From assembly GCF_014269285.1 (NCBI RefSeq), contig NZ_JACOAF010000008.1, positions 1 through 64,000 on the forward strand: a DNA stretch of 64,000 nucleotides, given 5' to 3'. The DNA is from Rufibacter sediminis. GTDB taxonomy: Bacteria > Bacteroidota > Bacteroidia > Cytophagales > Hymenobacteraceae. The notes under the pieces are model-generated. The model saw only the letters and a list, made by a program, of their open reading frames with translations, did not search any database and was not told the origin of the DNA. The position numbers and the translations under genes are program-made. Shown here piece after piece: positions 51,626 through 59,451 of this stretch (the stretch's first letter is position 1; every line of letters begins with the position of its first letter).

Positions 51626-52306
51626 ACCGGAATCATCATCGCCCTCGTCATTTTGCTGACTTGGGGAGCCGTGCTGTGGTCTCTGCTGCACTGGGAGGTA
51701 AACTTCTGGTCTCCGCTTACCTACTTGGCGGTACTGGTCATGATGCACCTGTATACCGGATTGTTCATTACCGCCCATGATGCAATGCACGGGGTAGTCG
51801 CCCCCGGAAACAAGCCACTCAACACCGTCATAGGCACCATCTGCGCCGGTCTGTTCGCCTACAACTACTACGGTCGCCTGTACCCCAGACATCACCTGCA
51901 CCACCGCCACGTCGCCACCGACCAGGACCCCGATTACCACGGCGGAAACTTCTTTCTGTGGTTCCTTAGCTTCGCGATGCAGTACGTCACCGTGGTGCAA
52001 GTGCTGCTGATGGCGGGCACCTACCATTTGCTGCAGGTGTGGTTTCCGGTGGAGAACGTGATTCTGTTCTGGATGGTACCGGCCGTATTGGCCACGTTAC
52101 AACTGTTCTACTTCGGGACGTACCTGCCGCATCGGGGTGAGCACGAGCACGACAATCGTCACAAATCCTCCACCCAGTCCAGAAACCATCTGTGGGCCTT
52201 TTTCAGCTGCTATTTCTTTGGGTACCATTATGAGCACCATGACAAGCCGTATCTGCCCTGGTGGAAACTCTACCAGGAGAAAAACCGGCTAGTAAAAGGG
52301 CAATAG
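51602..52306 (+). CDS. crtW: Beta-carotene ketolase, CrtW type
   Basis: A 234-residue membrane fatty-acid-desaturase-fold enzyme that adds 4-keto groups to beta-ionone rings (canthaxanthin, astaxanthin). His boxes: HDAMHG, HHLHHRH and YHYEHH; the CrtW-like blocks DPDYHGG, FGTYLPHRGEHEHDNRHKSS and PWWKLY are present. Hydrophobic segments fit the usual topology. The only start before the first helix is TTG 51602, which lies in a palindrome-family remnant. The sequence supports CrtW better than a lipid desaturase, and crtZ nearby agrees. Confidence 0.88.
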   Translation: MKQFFQKHTGIIIALVILLTWGAVLWSLLHWEVNFWSPLTYLAVLVMMHLYTGLFITAHDAMHGVVAPGNKPLNTVIGTICAGLFAYNYYGRLYPRHHLHHRHVATDQDPDYHGGNFFLWFLSFAMQYVTVVQVLLMAGTYHLLQVWFPVENVILFWMVPAVLATLQLFYFGTYLPHRGEHEHDNRHKSSTQSRNHLWAFFSCYFFGYHYEHHDKPYLPWWKLYQEKNRLVKGQ

Positions 52307-52344
52307 CGTTTCGTGGCCGTTTTCAGAAAAACGGCCCAAAAGGC
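52307..52344. repeat. 37-bp palindrome family copy
   Basis: CGTTTCGTGGCCGTTTTC / AGAAAAACGGCCCAAAAGG at the crtW stop. Confidence 0.78.
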
Positions 52345-52387
52345 AAGGCGGGCAAAGAGAACGATACCTCTCTTTGCCCGCCTTGCC
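52342..52387. terminator. Bidirectional terminator between crtW and the M1 peptidase
   Basis: Perfect 19-bp arms (GGCAAGGCGGGCAAAGAGA and complement) with an eight-base loop, placed between convergent genes. Confidence 0.88.
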
Positions 52388-52408
52388 TGTTTTAGGACTG
52401 GTGGAAAA

Positions 52409-54283
52409 TTACTTCACCAAATACACATTGTCGCTGGGGTTGGAGTCTGGTACGTACGTGCCTTTCAGCTCCAGTTTCTTCACGGCTTTCTCAGGTTTGA
52501 AATCAACCTGAACCGAGGTGTTCCCAGTTTCCCAGACAGACACGTTCCGGGTGATGTGGGAAGTGCTGTTATCGGCGTAGGTCACCACCAGTTCCACCGG
52601 AACGGGTTTAGTGCCTTTGGCCTGCACGGTCACCTGGTATTGGCCGGCTTGCTGCTGTACGTTGCCGATGGCCAGATCGGGGTAGCCTTCGTCAAAGAAC
52701 CAGCGCTTCCAGAACCAGTTGAGGTTGCGGCCCGCGCCGGTGTTCATGGCGTTGAAGAAGTCCCAGGGCAGCGGATGCTTGCCGTTCCATTGCGCAATGT
52801 AGTGGTGGAGGGCCTTCGTGAACAGCTCATCGCCCAGCATTTGTTTCACATACAAATAGCCGAGTGCCGGTTTGGGGTAGGAGTTCAGGAAGAAAGGAGT
52901 GCCGTTCTGTTGGGTAGACAAGGTCATGATGGGCATGTCGGCCTCGGTGGCGGCCAGGCGGGCGTAGGGTGTCACGCCATAATCATCTACCAGCTTGGGT
53001 TCGATGATGGACGAGATGATCCATTCGCCAATGGTGGCCCAGCCTTCGTCCATCCAGCCGTATTTGGTTTCGTTCGTGCCCATGTAGAAGGGGAACATGG
53101 TGTGGAAGATCTCGTGATCGGTGAGGGTAATGGCGTCTTCGCGGGTTTTCACCGGATTGTCGTTCACCATCATGGGGTATTCCATCTGGTCCAGGCCGTC
53201 AAACACGGTTTCGTGGGAGTAGGGGAAAGGCCATTTGGGGAACGTGTAGCTCATGGCCTCCACGGTTTTGCGGGCGAAATGAATCACTTCCTCGAAGTCA
53301 TGGTGGGCCGGGTTGTAGGCCACGTCTACGCGGGTGCGGCGTTTGGTCTTAGGGTCCACCACCAGGCTGGTAGAGTTCCAGAGGTAATGGTCTGACGTAG
53401 CGAACGCGAAATCCACCACGTTGTCAGCCGAGAATTTCCAGGTGTTGCGGGCTTTCTGGGCGGTGATGTCCTGGCGTTTCAGGTCGTTTGGGTCGATGAT
53501 GGCCACGATGGCGTCTTTCTTCTCGGCATCGGCCAGGCGCTTGGCGTATTTCCTGGAAAGCACTTCCGGCGCGTTTTTCAGATCGCCGGTGGCCCACACC
53601 ACGAAGTTTTTAGGCACGGTGATCTCGGTGTTGAACGAGCAGAAATCGTTGTAAAACTCCTGCGGACCCAGGTACGGAATACGGTTCCAGCCGTCCACAT
53701 CGTCATACACGGCAATACGCGGGAAAAAGTACGCCACAAACGCCGATCCCAGCGAGTCTACCTGCCCGGTGCGCATGTGCGAACCCGCGTTTAAGGTGTA
53801 GTTATAGGCGATGGAAAAATTGGCTTTCTGCTTAGGCGGAATAGGTTTGACCCGAAGGGTGAGGTTGGTAGCGTCCACGCGAAGCCTCTGCACATTCTGC
53901 GGCTCCTGGTTCACGCTGAGGCGCTCAATCTGCACGCCTTCGCTCACGTCCTCGGGGGCGATGCCGCCCGCCCGGGGAGCGCCTTTCTGGTACAGGTTGG
54001 GGTAGAGCTTGAAGACAATCTGCTTCAGCGTGTCGGGGCTGTTGTTGGTGTAGGCGATGTCTACGGTTCCGGCCAGTTTACGGGAAAACGGGTCAAAATC
54101 GATCTTGATGGTGTAGTCGGCGGTGTTTTGCCAGTAGCTTTCCCCGGGCGAGCCGTCCAGGCTGCGGGTGCCGTTCTGGTACGCGGCCGCAATGTTGCGC
54201 GGCATGGGCAAGGGCTGCTGGGCAAAGACGCTGGTGCTTACCGCCAGCAACGCGCAGAGGAGAAGTTGTTTGGGTGATCGCAT
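52409..54283 (-). CDS. M1-family metallopeptidase
   Basis: A 624-residue exported zinc aminopeptidase-type protein. It has a signal peptide (LLLCALLAVSTSVFAQ), an N-terminal beta domain, then the catalytic domain with FDGLDQMEYPMMV (counterpart of GAMEN), zinc motif HEIFH and second Glu in GWMDEGWATIGEW. A C-terminal Ig-like part ends the protein. The frame extends to 54376, but ATG 54283 directly precedes the signal peptide, and the terminator of the upstream gene lies in front. Family members cleave N-terminal residues of peptides; the substrate is not known. Confidence 0.9.
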   Translation of the reverse strand: MRSPKQLLLCALLAVSTSVFAQQPLPMPRNIAAAYQNGTRSLDGSPGESYWQNTADYTIKIDFDPFSRKLAGTVDIAYTNNSPDTLKQIVFKLYPNLYQKGAPRAGGIAPEDVSEGVQIERLSVNQEPQNVQRLRVDATNLTLRVKPIPPKQKANFSIAYNYTLNAGSHMRTGQVDSLGSAFVAYFFPRIAVYDDVDGWNRIPYLGPQEFYNDFCSFNTEITVPKNFVVWATGDLKNAPEVLSRKYAKRLADAEKKDAIVAIIDPNDLKRQDITAQKARNTWKFSADNVVDFAFATSDHYLWNSTSLVVDPKTKRRTRVDVAYNPAHHDFEEVIHFARKTVEAMSYTFPKWPFPYSHETVFDGLDQMEYPMMVNDNPVKTREDAITLTDHEIFHTMFPFYMGTNETKYGWMDEGWATIGEWIISSIIEPKLVDDYGVTPYARLAATEADMPIMTLSTQQNGTPFFLNSYPKPALGYLYVKQMLGDELFTKALHHYIAQWNGKHPLPWDFFNAMNTGAGRNLNWFWKRWFFDEGYPDLAIGNVQQQAGQYQVTVQAKGTKPVPVELVVTYADNSTSHITRNVSVWETGNTSVQVDFKPEKAVKKLELKGTYVPDSNPSDNVYLVK

Positions 54284-54380
54284 GCAGTGATGGGCAGTGG
54301 GAACAGGACTGCAGGCTAAAGGTAAGGCTTTCTGCCGTGAGGCGTACCCACAGCGGCCATTTTCCTGGGCGTTCAAATGG

Positions 54381-54427
54381 AAAGGCGCTTTAGGGCCGTT
54401 TTCAGGAAAACGACTCTAAAGCGCCTT
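54381..54427 (-). terminator. Terminator of the alpha/beta hydrolase gene with palindrome-family core
   Basis: AAAGGCGCTTTAG and CTCTAAAGCGCCTTT pair; the core GGGCCGTTTTC/GAAAACGACTC matches the 37-bp family. It lies 18 bp past the hydrolase stop on the minus strand. Confidence 0.85.
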
Positions 54428-54445
54428 TGCAAGTTTGATTTCTTC

Positions 54446-55222
54446 CTAGAGTTCTTCTTCCGGAAGGATCTGGAGCCAGTTGTAAATGGTGGTGGCTACT
54501 TCTTCCCAGCCGGGCTCGCCGCAGATGAAGTGGCTACGCTTGGGGAACTCCTTTAATTCCAGAATGCTGCTTTTGTCTTCGTAGGCCCGCACGTTTTTCT
54601 CCACCAGATCGGCGGGGCAGATTTTGTCTTCTGCGCCGGAGATAAAAAGTAGCGGCGGGTGAGACCGTTCCAAATCTACTTTGCCCGAAGAGCCCATGCA
54701 GTCCCGGAATACGTTGCGGCTGTCATGCGTGGCGGTGCGCTCATAGGCTTCCTGCACAGCTGTTTCGGGCAAGGTATTGGCAAAGGCCGCGTGAAACGTC
54801 TCCAGGTCCATGAAGACCGGCTCATCGCCTTTCAGCGGATTGGCAATGGTAGCGCTGTTCTTGAAGAACGACAGATCGAAATCAATCATACCGTTGGGCG
54901 CTACCGAGCTGATGGGCACGCCGGCCTCAATCAACCCGCGGTTCGCTAATATCTGTACAACCAGCCCACCTACGGAGTGCCCGATGACGATAGGCTTTTG
55001 GTTTTGGGTGAGGACCAAGACTTCTACTTCGGCGATAATATCGTCCAGGCCCAGTTTTCCCAATCCGGCGGGCGGATTGGCGCGCAGTTGGGCCGGTTCT
55101 CCGGCGTGTAGCGGCCAGGCAGGGGCCATGCAGTTATAGCCTCGTTCATTGAAGAACGCTACCCACTTCTCCCAGCTTTTGGGATTCTGGAACATTCCAT
55201 GAACAAAGAGGATGGTTTTCAT
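54446..55222 (-). CDS. Alpha/beta hydrolase
   Basis: A 258-residue cytoplasmic hydrolase of the lipase/esterase superfamily. The start has the oxyanion segment FVHGMFQNPKSW, the nucleophile Ser lies in IGHSVGG (about residue 103), the acid is in ISGAEDKICPADLV, and the catalytic His is in KRSHFICGEPGWE. There is no signal peptide. The substrate is unknown. It lies in a run of minus-strand genes but is bounded by terminators on both sides, so it is probably transcribed alone. Confidence 0.9.
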   Translation of the reverse strand: MKTILFVHGMFQNPKSWEKWVAFFNERGYNCMAPAWPLHAGEPAQLRANPPAGLGKLGLDDIIAEVEVLVLTQNQKPIVIGHSVGGLVVQILANRGLIEAGVPISSVAPNGMIDFDLSFFKNSATIANPLKGDEPVFMDLETFHAAFANTLPETAVQEAYERTATHDSRNVFRDCMGSSGKVDLERSHPPLLFISGAEDKICPADLVEKNVRAYEDKSSILELKEFPKRSHFICGEPGWEEVATTIYNWLQILPEEEL

Positions 55223-55314
55223 AGGGTTAGTTTTGGGTTAGCTCATACGTACGGAGCTTTCAGGACAGTCGGATTTTTGGTGCACGAATTTTCTGATCTG
55301 CCCCGGTGGTGTCT

Positions 55315-55350
55315 GTTTTTAGCCTGTTTTTGGAAAATCGGCTTGAAACG
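55315..55350. repeat. 37-bp palindrome family copy
   Basis: GTTTTTAGCCTGTTTTTGG / AAAATCGGCTTGAAACG upstream of the hydrolase gene. Confidence 0.75.
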
Positions 55351-55364
55351 GAATGCGGTACAAC

Positions 55365-55391
55365 AAAAAAGCCTGCTGAAAAGCAGGCTTT
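55365..55391 (-). terminator. Terminator of the HMA gene
   Basis: On the minus strand AAAGCCTGCT-TTTC-AGCAGGCTTTTTT, a 10-bp stem with T run, about 28 bp past the HMA stop. Confidence 0.9.
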
Positions 55392-55418
55392 AGAGGATAT
55401 ATAAACGCTAAAAGAAGC

Positions 55419-55769
55419 TTAGTGCACCGCGTCTTTTTTGCAGCAGGCATCCAGACGGTCATAGGCGCGGGGCGTAGCCGGTGAGCTGTCTGCGTCATAG
55501 CCCAGCTCGTTCACCGCTTTTTTGATTTTTTCCAAAGAAGTTTTCTCGCCGTTGTAAGACACGGTAAGAATTTTGGAGTCTACGTCCAGGGTGGCTTTGT
55601 TCACGCCTTTCTCGTAGGCCAGGCCTTTTTCCAGGGTGGCTTTGCACATGCCGCACACCGCCGAGGTTTTAATTTTCACTTCTTCGCCTTTCTTGCCGTC
55701 CTGCGCGAAACCTACAGTAGACAGCCCGATGAGCACTAAAGAAAACATCCAGATTTTAAGGGTTTTCAT
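55419..55769 (-). CDS. Periplasmic HMA-domain metal-binding protein
   Basis: A 116-residue exported protein. After a signal peptide (LVLIGLSTVGFAQ) comes one heavy-metal-associated domain with motif VCGMC (Cys39, Cys42) and the betaalphabeta pattern ending in NELGYDAD. A short tail has Cys-Cys-Lys-Lys (DACCKKDAVH). The domain binds Cu(I), Zn or a similar soft metal. It is the last gene of a minus-strand set with a TonB receptor and a Cys-rich small protein, so it probably handles the metal in the periplasm. A 138 bp gap with a repeat lies before it. Confidence 0.9.
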   Translation of the reverse strand: MKTLKIWMFSLVLIGLSTVGFAQDGKKGEEVKIKTSAVCGMCKATLEKGLAYEKGVNKATLDVDSKILTVSYNGEKTSLEKIKKAVNELGYDADSSPATPRAYDRLDACCKKDAVH

Positions 55770-55823
55770 GGTTGATGGTTAAGGGTTAGAGATATGGATT
55801 AAACGTTTAATTTATTGCTGAGC

Positions 55824-55860
55824 GATTTTAGCATGTTTTGCGAAAATCAGGCCAAAAACG
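55824..55860. repeat. 37-bp palindrome family copy
   Basis: GATTTTAGCATGTTTTGC / GAAAATCAGGCCAAAAACG between the HMA gene and the TonB receptor. Confidence 0.72.
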
Positions 55861-55865
55861 GATTC

Positions 55866-55909
55866 AATTGTTAATTGCTGATTGTTTTTCTGATCAGCAA
55901 TCAACAATT
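55866..55909. repeat. AATTGTTAATTGCTGAT inverted repeat
   Basis: 17-bp arms with one mismatch around a 10-base loop, overlapping the TonB receptor stop codon. It may act as terminator. The motif resembles ATTGTTAATTACTGG near 40848. Confidence 0.7.
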
Positions 55910-58130
55910 ATTTCAAAGTAAAGCGCATGCCGGTGTAAATCACGCGGCCAATCACCGGGGCCCACACCATGCTCGCGTCAAACTCCTGGCTGAAAGGCCG
56001 GTCTGCGGCGATGATCGGGTTTTTCTGTTTGTAATCCAGGAGGTTCTCGCCGCCTACGTACACTTCCCAGCGTTTGAAAGCCCGGGTGATCTGCCCATTA
56101 AACACCGCGTAGGGATGAACAGTTCGTGTCATAATGGAGGTTTCGTGCTGGTTCATGTTATGCTCCATGGAAGGAACCAGCCTATTCCCGAACCATTGTG
56201 CGGTCAAATCGGCGCGCCATTTGTCAAAAGGCGTCGCGAAGCCCAGGTTTAGGAACGCGCGGTGATTGGGGATGAACGGCCGCCGCAGCAGTTCGCCGTT
56301 GTAGGTGGTGCGCACGTCAAAGTACTTGTAAGCCGCTTTCACATCCAGCATAGACGTCAGCTCATACTGCACCTCGGCCTGAAAGCTTTTGGAAAAGGAG
56401 CGTCCGTTCAGGTTGGTGAACGTCACCAGGTACGGACTGCTGTACATGTCCGGCACAATCTGGTTCTGGAAAGAAGTGTAGTAGTAATCGGTGATGAAGG
56501 CGCCTTTGCGCTCGCCCACCTCAAAGTACTGCGTGAAGCTTCCGCCCAGGTTCCAGGCTTTCTCGGGTTGCAGGTTGTCCTTGAAGTAGAAGGCGCGGTT
56601 GCTGATGAGCGAGGCCACGTTCTCCGCAATGGGATTGGCTACCCTAAAGCCTTTTCCGGCCGCCAGACGCAGAATAGAGTTCGGGTTGAAGTCGTATTTC
56701 ACGTTAAAACGCGGCGTGTACACCCACCCGAACAGGTTATGATGATCGGCCCGAACGCCGCCTACCAGCGTCAGATTGGTGCTGTTTTGGTAAATATACT
56801 CGAAAAACGCCCCTGGCACCCGCTCTTGGCGCTTCAGCCGCTGACCGGCCAGATTCTCCTTATAATCTTCGTACTGGTAGCTCAACCCGGTTTTATAGGT
56901 GTGAGCCGTGTTCCCAAACGCCGACTGAAAGATCAAATTCGCCAAGCCGCTGTTCTGGTAGCCCTTGTAGGTTCTGGGCCCATACTGCGAGTCAAAATCA
57001 TGCCGCGCACCAGACAAAATCAACCCGATGCTCTGGTATGGCTTGTTCTTGAACGTGTACGAGGTTTTGGAGAAGCCACTAAAGCGGCCGGTCTCGGACT
57101 CAGTGCCGTAAAAGCTTCCTTCTCTTTGCGGCATGCCAGAGCGGTAATTCACCTGTCCGCCGGTGCGGGTTTCACGCAGCGCCTGAAGGCCTATCTCGGC
57201 TACCCATTGTTTGCCAGTGTTGAATTTCCATTTGTTGAACACGTTGTAGTGCTTGCCCAGGGGCAGGTCCAGAAAACCGTCATTGTTGCCGTCTACGCGG
57301 TTGCTCAGTTGGTCGGTGTGAAGCATGAGCACGGTGCTCAGTTTGGGCGTGAGGGTGAACGAGGTGTTCACGTTGGCATCCCACTTGGCCAGGCTGTTGC
57401 CGTAGAGGTTCACGTACAGTCGGTCTGATTTCTCCGGGTCTTTCAATCGCACGTTCACCTGCCCCGAGATGGATTCATAGCCATTCAATACCGAGCCGGT
57501 GCCTTTGATGATGTCAATGGCGTCAATGTATGTGCCTGAGAGGTAGTTCAACCGGTAAGGTGTCGCCAAACCCCGCAGGGCGGGAACGTTGTCAGTCGTC
57601 ATCAAGGTGTATGCTCCGTCCAGGCCCAGCATCTGAATCTGCTTCGCGCCGGAAACCGCATCTGAGGTAGAAACCTCCACCGAGGCGTTCGTTTCAAAAC
57701 TTTCGGCCAGGTTACAGCACGCAGATTTAGTTAAGTCCTGGGCGGTGATGACCTGCGAGTTGGTGGGTGTCATGGCCGAGTAGCGGTCTTGCTTGCCGGT
57801 GATGGTCACCTCCTTGATAGAAGTAATGGACCGCAACTGCACTATAATGTGGGACCTGCCCTGTACCTGCACGGTATCTGGTTTGTAGCCGATGTAGGAG
57901 ATGAGGACGGCCGTTTCTCCGGCCGGGGCAGCGGCTAAGGTGAAATGCCCGGTGGCATCAGTGCTGGTGGCTTGGCTGGTGCCTAGCCAGCTAACGGAGG
58001 CGCCAATTAGAGGAGTAGCATTAGCCGCATCTGTCACGCGGCCGGCAAGCGTCTGGGCCGTTCCCAGGAAAGGGAGCAGAAGCCCAAGTAAAGTCACGGC
58101 TAAAAATGCCTGACGTTTAGAAGATAACAT
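55908..58130 (-). CDS. TonB-dependent receptor of a metal-type locus
   Basis: A 740-residue outer-membrane transporter. Signal peptide (LAVTLLGLLLPFLGTAQ), CarboxypepD_reg-like domain (LAGRVTDAANATPLIGASVSW), plug, and barrel ending in GMRFTLK. The plug holds a Cys-Cys motif (SACCNLAESFETNASVEV), a feature of receptors encoded beside HMA and Cys-rich proteins in Bacteroidota. The frame extends to 58181, but ATG 58130 starts the signal peptide. The neighbours (HYC_CC_PP-type protein before it and HMA protein after it) point to a metal or metal-chelate substrate. Confidence 0.9.
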   Translation of the reverse strand: MLSSKRQAFLAVTLLGLLLPFLGTAQTLAGRVTDAANATPLIGASVSWLGTSQATSTDATGHFTLAAAPAGETAVLISYIGYKPDTVQVQGRSHIIVQLRSITSIKEVTITGKQDRYSAMTPTNSQVITAQDLTKSACCNLAESFETNASVEVSTSDAVSGAKQIQMLGLDGAYTLMTTDNVPALRGLATPYRLNYLSGTYIDAIDIIKGTGSVLNGYESISGQVNVRLKDPEKSDRLYVNLYGNSLAKWDANVNTSFTLTPKLSTVLMLHTDQLSNRVDGNNDGFLDLPLGKHYNVFNKWKFNTGKQWVAEIGLQALRETRTGGQVNYRSGMPQREGSFYGTESETGRFSGFSKTSYTFKNKPYQSIGLILSGARHDFDSQYGPRTYKGYQNSGLANLIFQSAFGNTAHTYKTGLSYQYEDYKENLAGQRLKRQERVPGAFFEYIYQNSTNLTLVGGVRADHHNLFGWVYTPRFNVKYDFNPNSILRLAAGKGFRVANPIAENVASLISNRAFYFKDNLQPEKAWNLGGSFTQYFEVGERKGAFITDYYYTSFQNQIVPDMYSSPYLVTFTNLNGRSFSKSFQAEVQYELTSMLDVKAAYKYFDVRTTYNGELLRRPFIPNHRAFLNLGFATPFDKWRADLTAQWFGNRLVPSMEHNMNQHETSIMTRTVHPYAVFNGQITRAFKRWEVYVGGENLLDYKQKNPIIAADRPFSQEFDASMVWAPVIGRVIYTGMRFTLK

Positions 58131-58214
58131 GAATTGGTTTGCATTAGGTATAACATCTGTTCTGGGGCTGAGACACGGCAAAAACCGCTTCAGCCAGGGG
58201 AATAGATGGTCTTC

Positions 58215-58649
58215 CTATATGTTCAGGATGTGCAGACGGTGCAGCAGGGCTCGGCCCGCCAACGGGGGCGAGGTGTCAGAGTAATTCGGCCAGGCACCTT
58301 CCTCGGGAGCGCCAACCACCGGCGGAAGAAGGAAAACAGAGGCTAGGGCCGGCGGAAGAGCCGCAAACTCCACCTTGCTGAATTTCAGGGTGGAAGGGAT
58401 GTCCAGTTTGTGCAGGGTGGTGGAAACAGAGCAGCAGGAAGCCTTTTCTACCTGGGTTGTTCCCTCCGGGCAAGCTGCTTTCTTCTTGGTGGCGCAGCAG
58501 CCCATCTCCTCCATTTTCTGGGCCGGATCTTGAGATGGGGACATGCTCAACATTGCACAAAAACGCTGTGAAGCCGCCACCCCCACGGAACCCGTCAGGA
58601 GGCTAAACGCCAGCAGTAAGAGCACGAAATGTCTGAGTTTTCCTCTCAT
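58215..58649 (-). CDS. Cys-rich small exported protein, HYC_CC_PP type
   Basis: A 144-residue protein with a signal peptide (FVLLLLAFSLLTGSVGVAAS) and ordered Cys motifs: QRFCAM, GCCATKK, AACPEG and ASCCSV. A Pro-Pro segment (LLPPVV) and a C-terminal block YSDTSPPLAGRALLHRLHILNI-like end follow. This plan matches the HYC_CC_PP proteins found beside TonB receptors and HMA proteins. Metal handling is plausible but unproven. The frame extends to 58700; ATG 58649 is chosen because a perfect TATCTTTG -7 box ends 4 bp before it, which would give a leaderless mRNA. It is probably the first gene of the receptor operon. Confidence 0.85.
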   Translation of the reverse strand: MRGKLRHFVLLLLAFSLLTGSVGVAASQRFCAMLSMSPSQDPAQKMEEMGCCATKKKAACPEGTTQVEKASCCSVSTTLHKLDIPSTLKFSKVEFAALPPALASVFLLPPVVGAPEEGAWPNYSDTSPPLAGRALLHRLHILNI

Positions 58650-58653
58650 AGGG

Positions 58654-58661
58654 CAAAGATA
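58654..58661 (-). promoter_or_regulatory. -7 box TATCTTTG of the HYC_CC_PP-type gene
   Basis: A perfect TANNTTTG on the minus strand, 4 bp from the ATG at 58649. Confidence 0.6.
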
Positions 58662-58803
58662 TGGAATTTTGACCCACTTTCCACCACCTTCCCGCCCCAA
58701 GTGCTTTCAGTAGTCCGCAGAAGAGGGTGTTTGTGGTTAAGTATTTGATCATTAGTAGTTTGTGCAAGTATTCACGTGTTATTTAGCAAATATATTGAAA
58801 ATG

Positions 58804-58884
58804 TTATCCATAACTTATCCCAAAGTGGCGGGAAAAATGTGGATAATGTGCATAAGTGGGGTGGATAACCATGATTTATCCACA
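58804..58884. promoter_or_regulatory. DnaA-box cluster upstream of mraZ
   Basis: Three perfect TTATNCACA boxes: TGTGGATAA (58838-58846, reverse), TGTGCATAA (58847-58855, reverse) and TTATCCACA (58876-58884, forward). Near matches are TTATCCATA (58804-58812), TTATCCCAA (58816-58824) and GGTGGATAA (58860-58868). An AT-rich stretch (58740-58800) lies on the left. Confidence 0.7.
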
Positions 58885-58887
58885 AAG

Positions 58888-58940
58888 TGGGAAAATGTGG
58901 GAGACTGTGGTTGACTTTGCTTCCCCCTTTAGTACTTTTG
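58888..58940 (+). promoter_or_regulatory. MraZ-type operator and promoter of the dcw cluster
   Basis: Three 10-bp-spaced repeats TGGGA-5-TGGGA-5-TGGTT (58888-58912) fit the TGGGN/5-bp-spacer pattern of MraZ binding sites. TTG (58911-58913) and TACTTTTG (58933-58940), 19 bp apart, form a classic Bacteroidota promoter. The last repeat overlaps the upstream element, which suits repression by MraZ. The ATG of mraZ follows at 58978. Confidence 0.8.
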
Positions 58941-58977
58941 TTTTGTACCAAAGACTGTCGTCACTGCCACAACCACC

Positions 58978-59445
58978 ATGAACTTCCTCTCCGGCGAATA
59001 CGAATGTAAGCTAGACCCGAAGGGAAGATTGGTGCTGCCTGCCAAAATCAAATCCAACTTGCCCGATGAGTGCGGAAACCAGGTGGTCCTGACCCGCGGG
59101 TTTGAGCCTTGCCTGGTGTTGTACCCCAAAACGGAGTGGAAAACGATCTACGATAAGGTGGCGAGCTTGAATGAGTTCAACGAAGAGTACCGTCATTTTC
59201 AGCGGAATTTCTTCCGGGGAAACACCGAGATTGAACTGGATGCCGCCGGCCGATTTATCTTGCCGCGCACCATGGTACGGTACGCCGAGATAGAGAAAGA
59301 CGCCATTGTGGTAGGTTTGGGAAACCGGGTAGAAATCTGGAACCCAGATAAGTACGACGCATTTTTAATTAAAGACCAGCAGAACTTCTCGCAACTGGCG
59401 CAGAAGTTCCTCGGTGACCAACCGAGCTCACCCCCAACTGAATAA
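58978..59445 (+). CDS. mraZ: Transcriptional regulator MraZ
   Basis: A 155-residue DNA-binding protein with two AbrB/MraZ-fold halves. The first half has FLSGEYECKLDPKGRLVLPAKIK, the second ELDAAGRFILPRTMVRYAEIEKDAIVVGLGNRVEIWNPDKYD. The DPKGR and DAAGR motifs are the DNA-contacting loops. It represses the dcw operon through repeats in its own promoter, which are visible upstream. It is the first gene of a tight cluster; rsmH follows after six bases. Confidence 0.95.
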   Translation: MNFLSGEYECKLDPKGRLVLPAKIKSNLPDECGNQVVLTRGFEPCLVLYPKTEWKTIYDKVASLNEFNEEYRHFQRNFFRGNTEIELDAAGRFILPRTMVRYAEIEKDAIVVGLGNRVEIWNPDKYDAFLIKDQQNFSQLAQKFLGDQPSSPPTE

Positions 59446-59451
59446 ACGCCT

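Noticed and set aside
7962-55860. The 37-bp palindromes as a CRISPR array.
   Set aside because: Copies are scattered kilobases apart, with no regular spacers and no cas genes.
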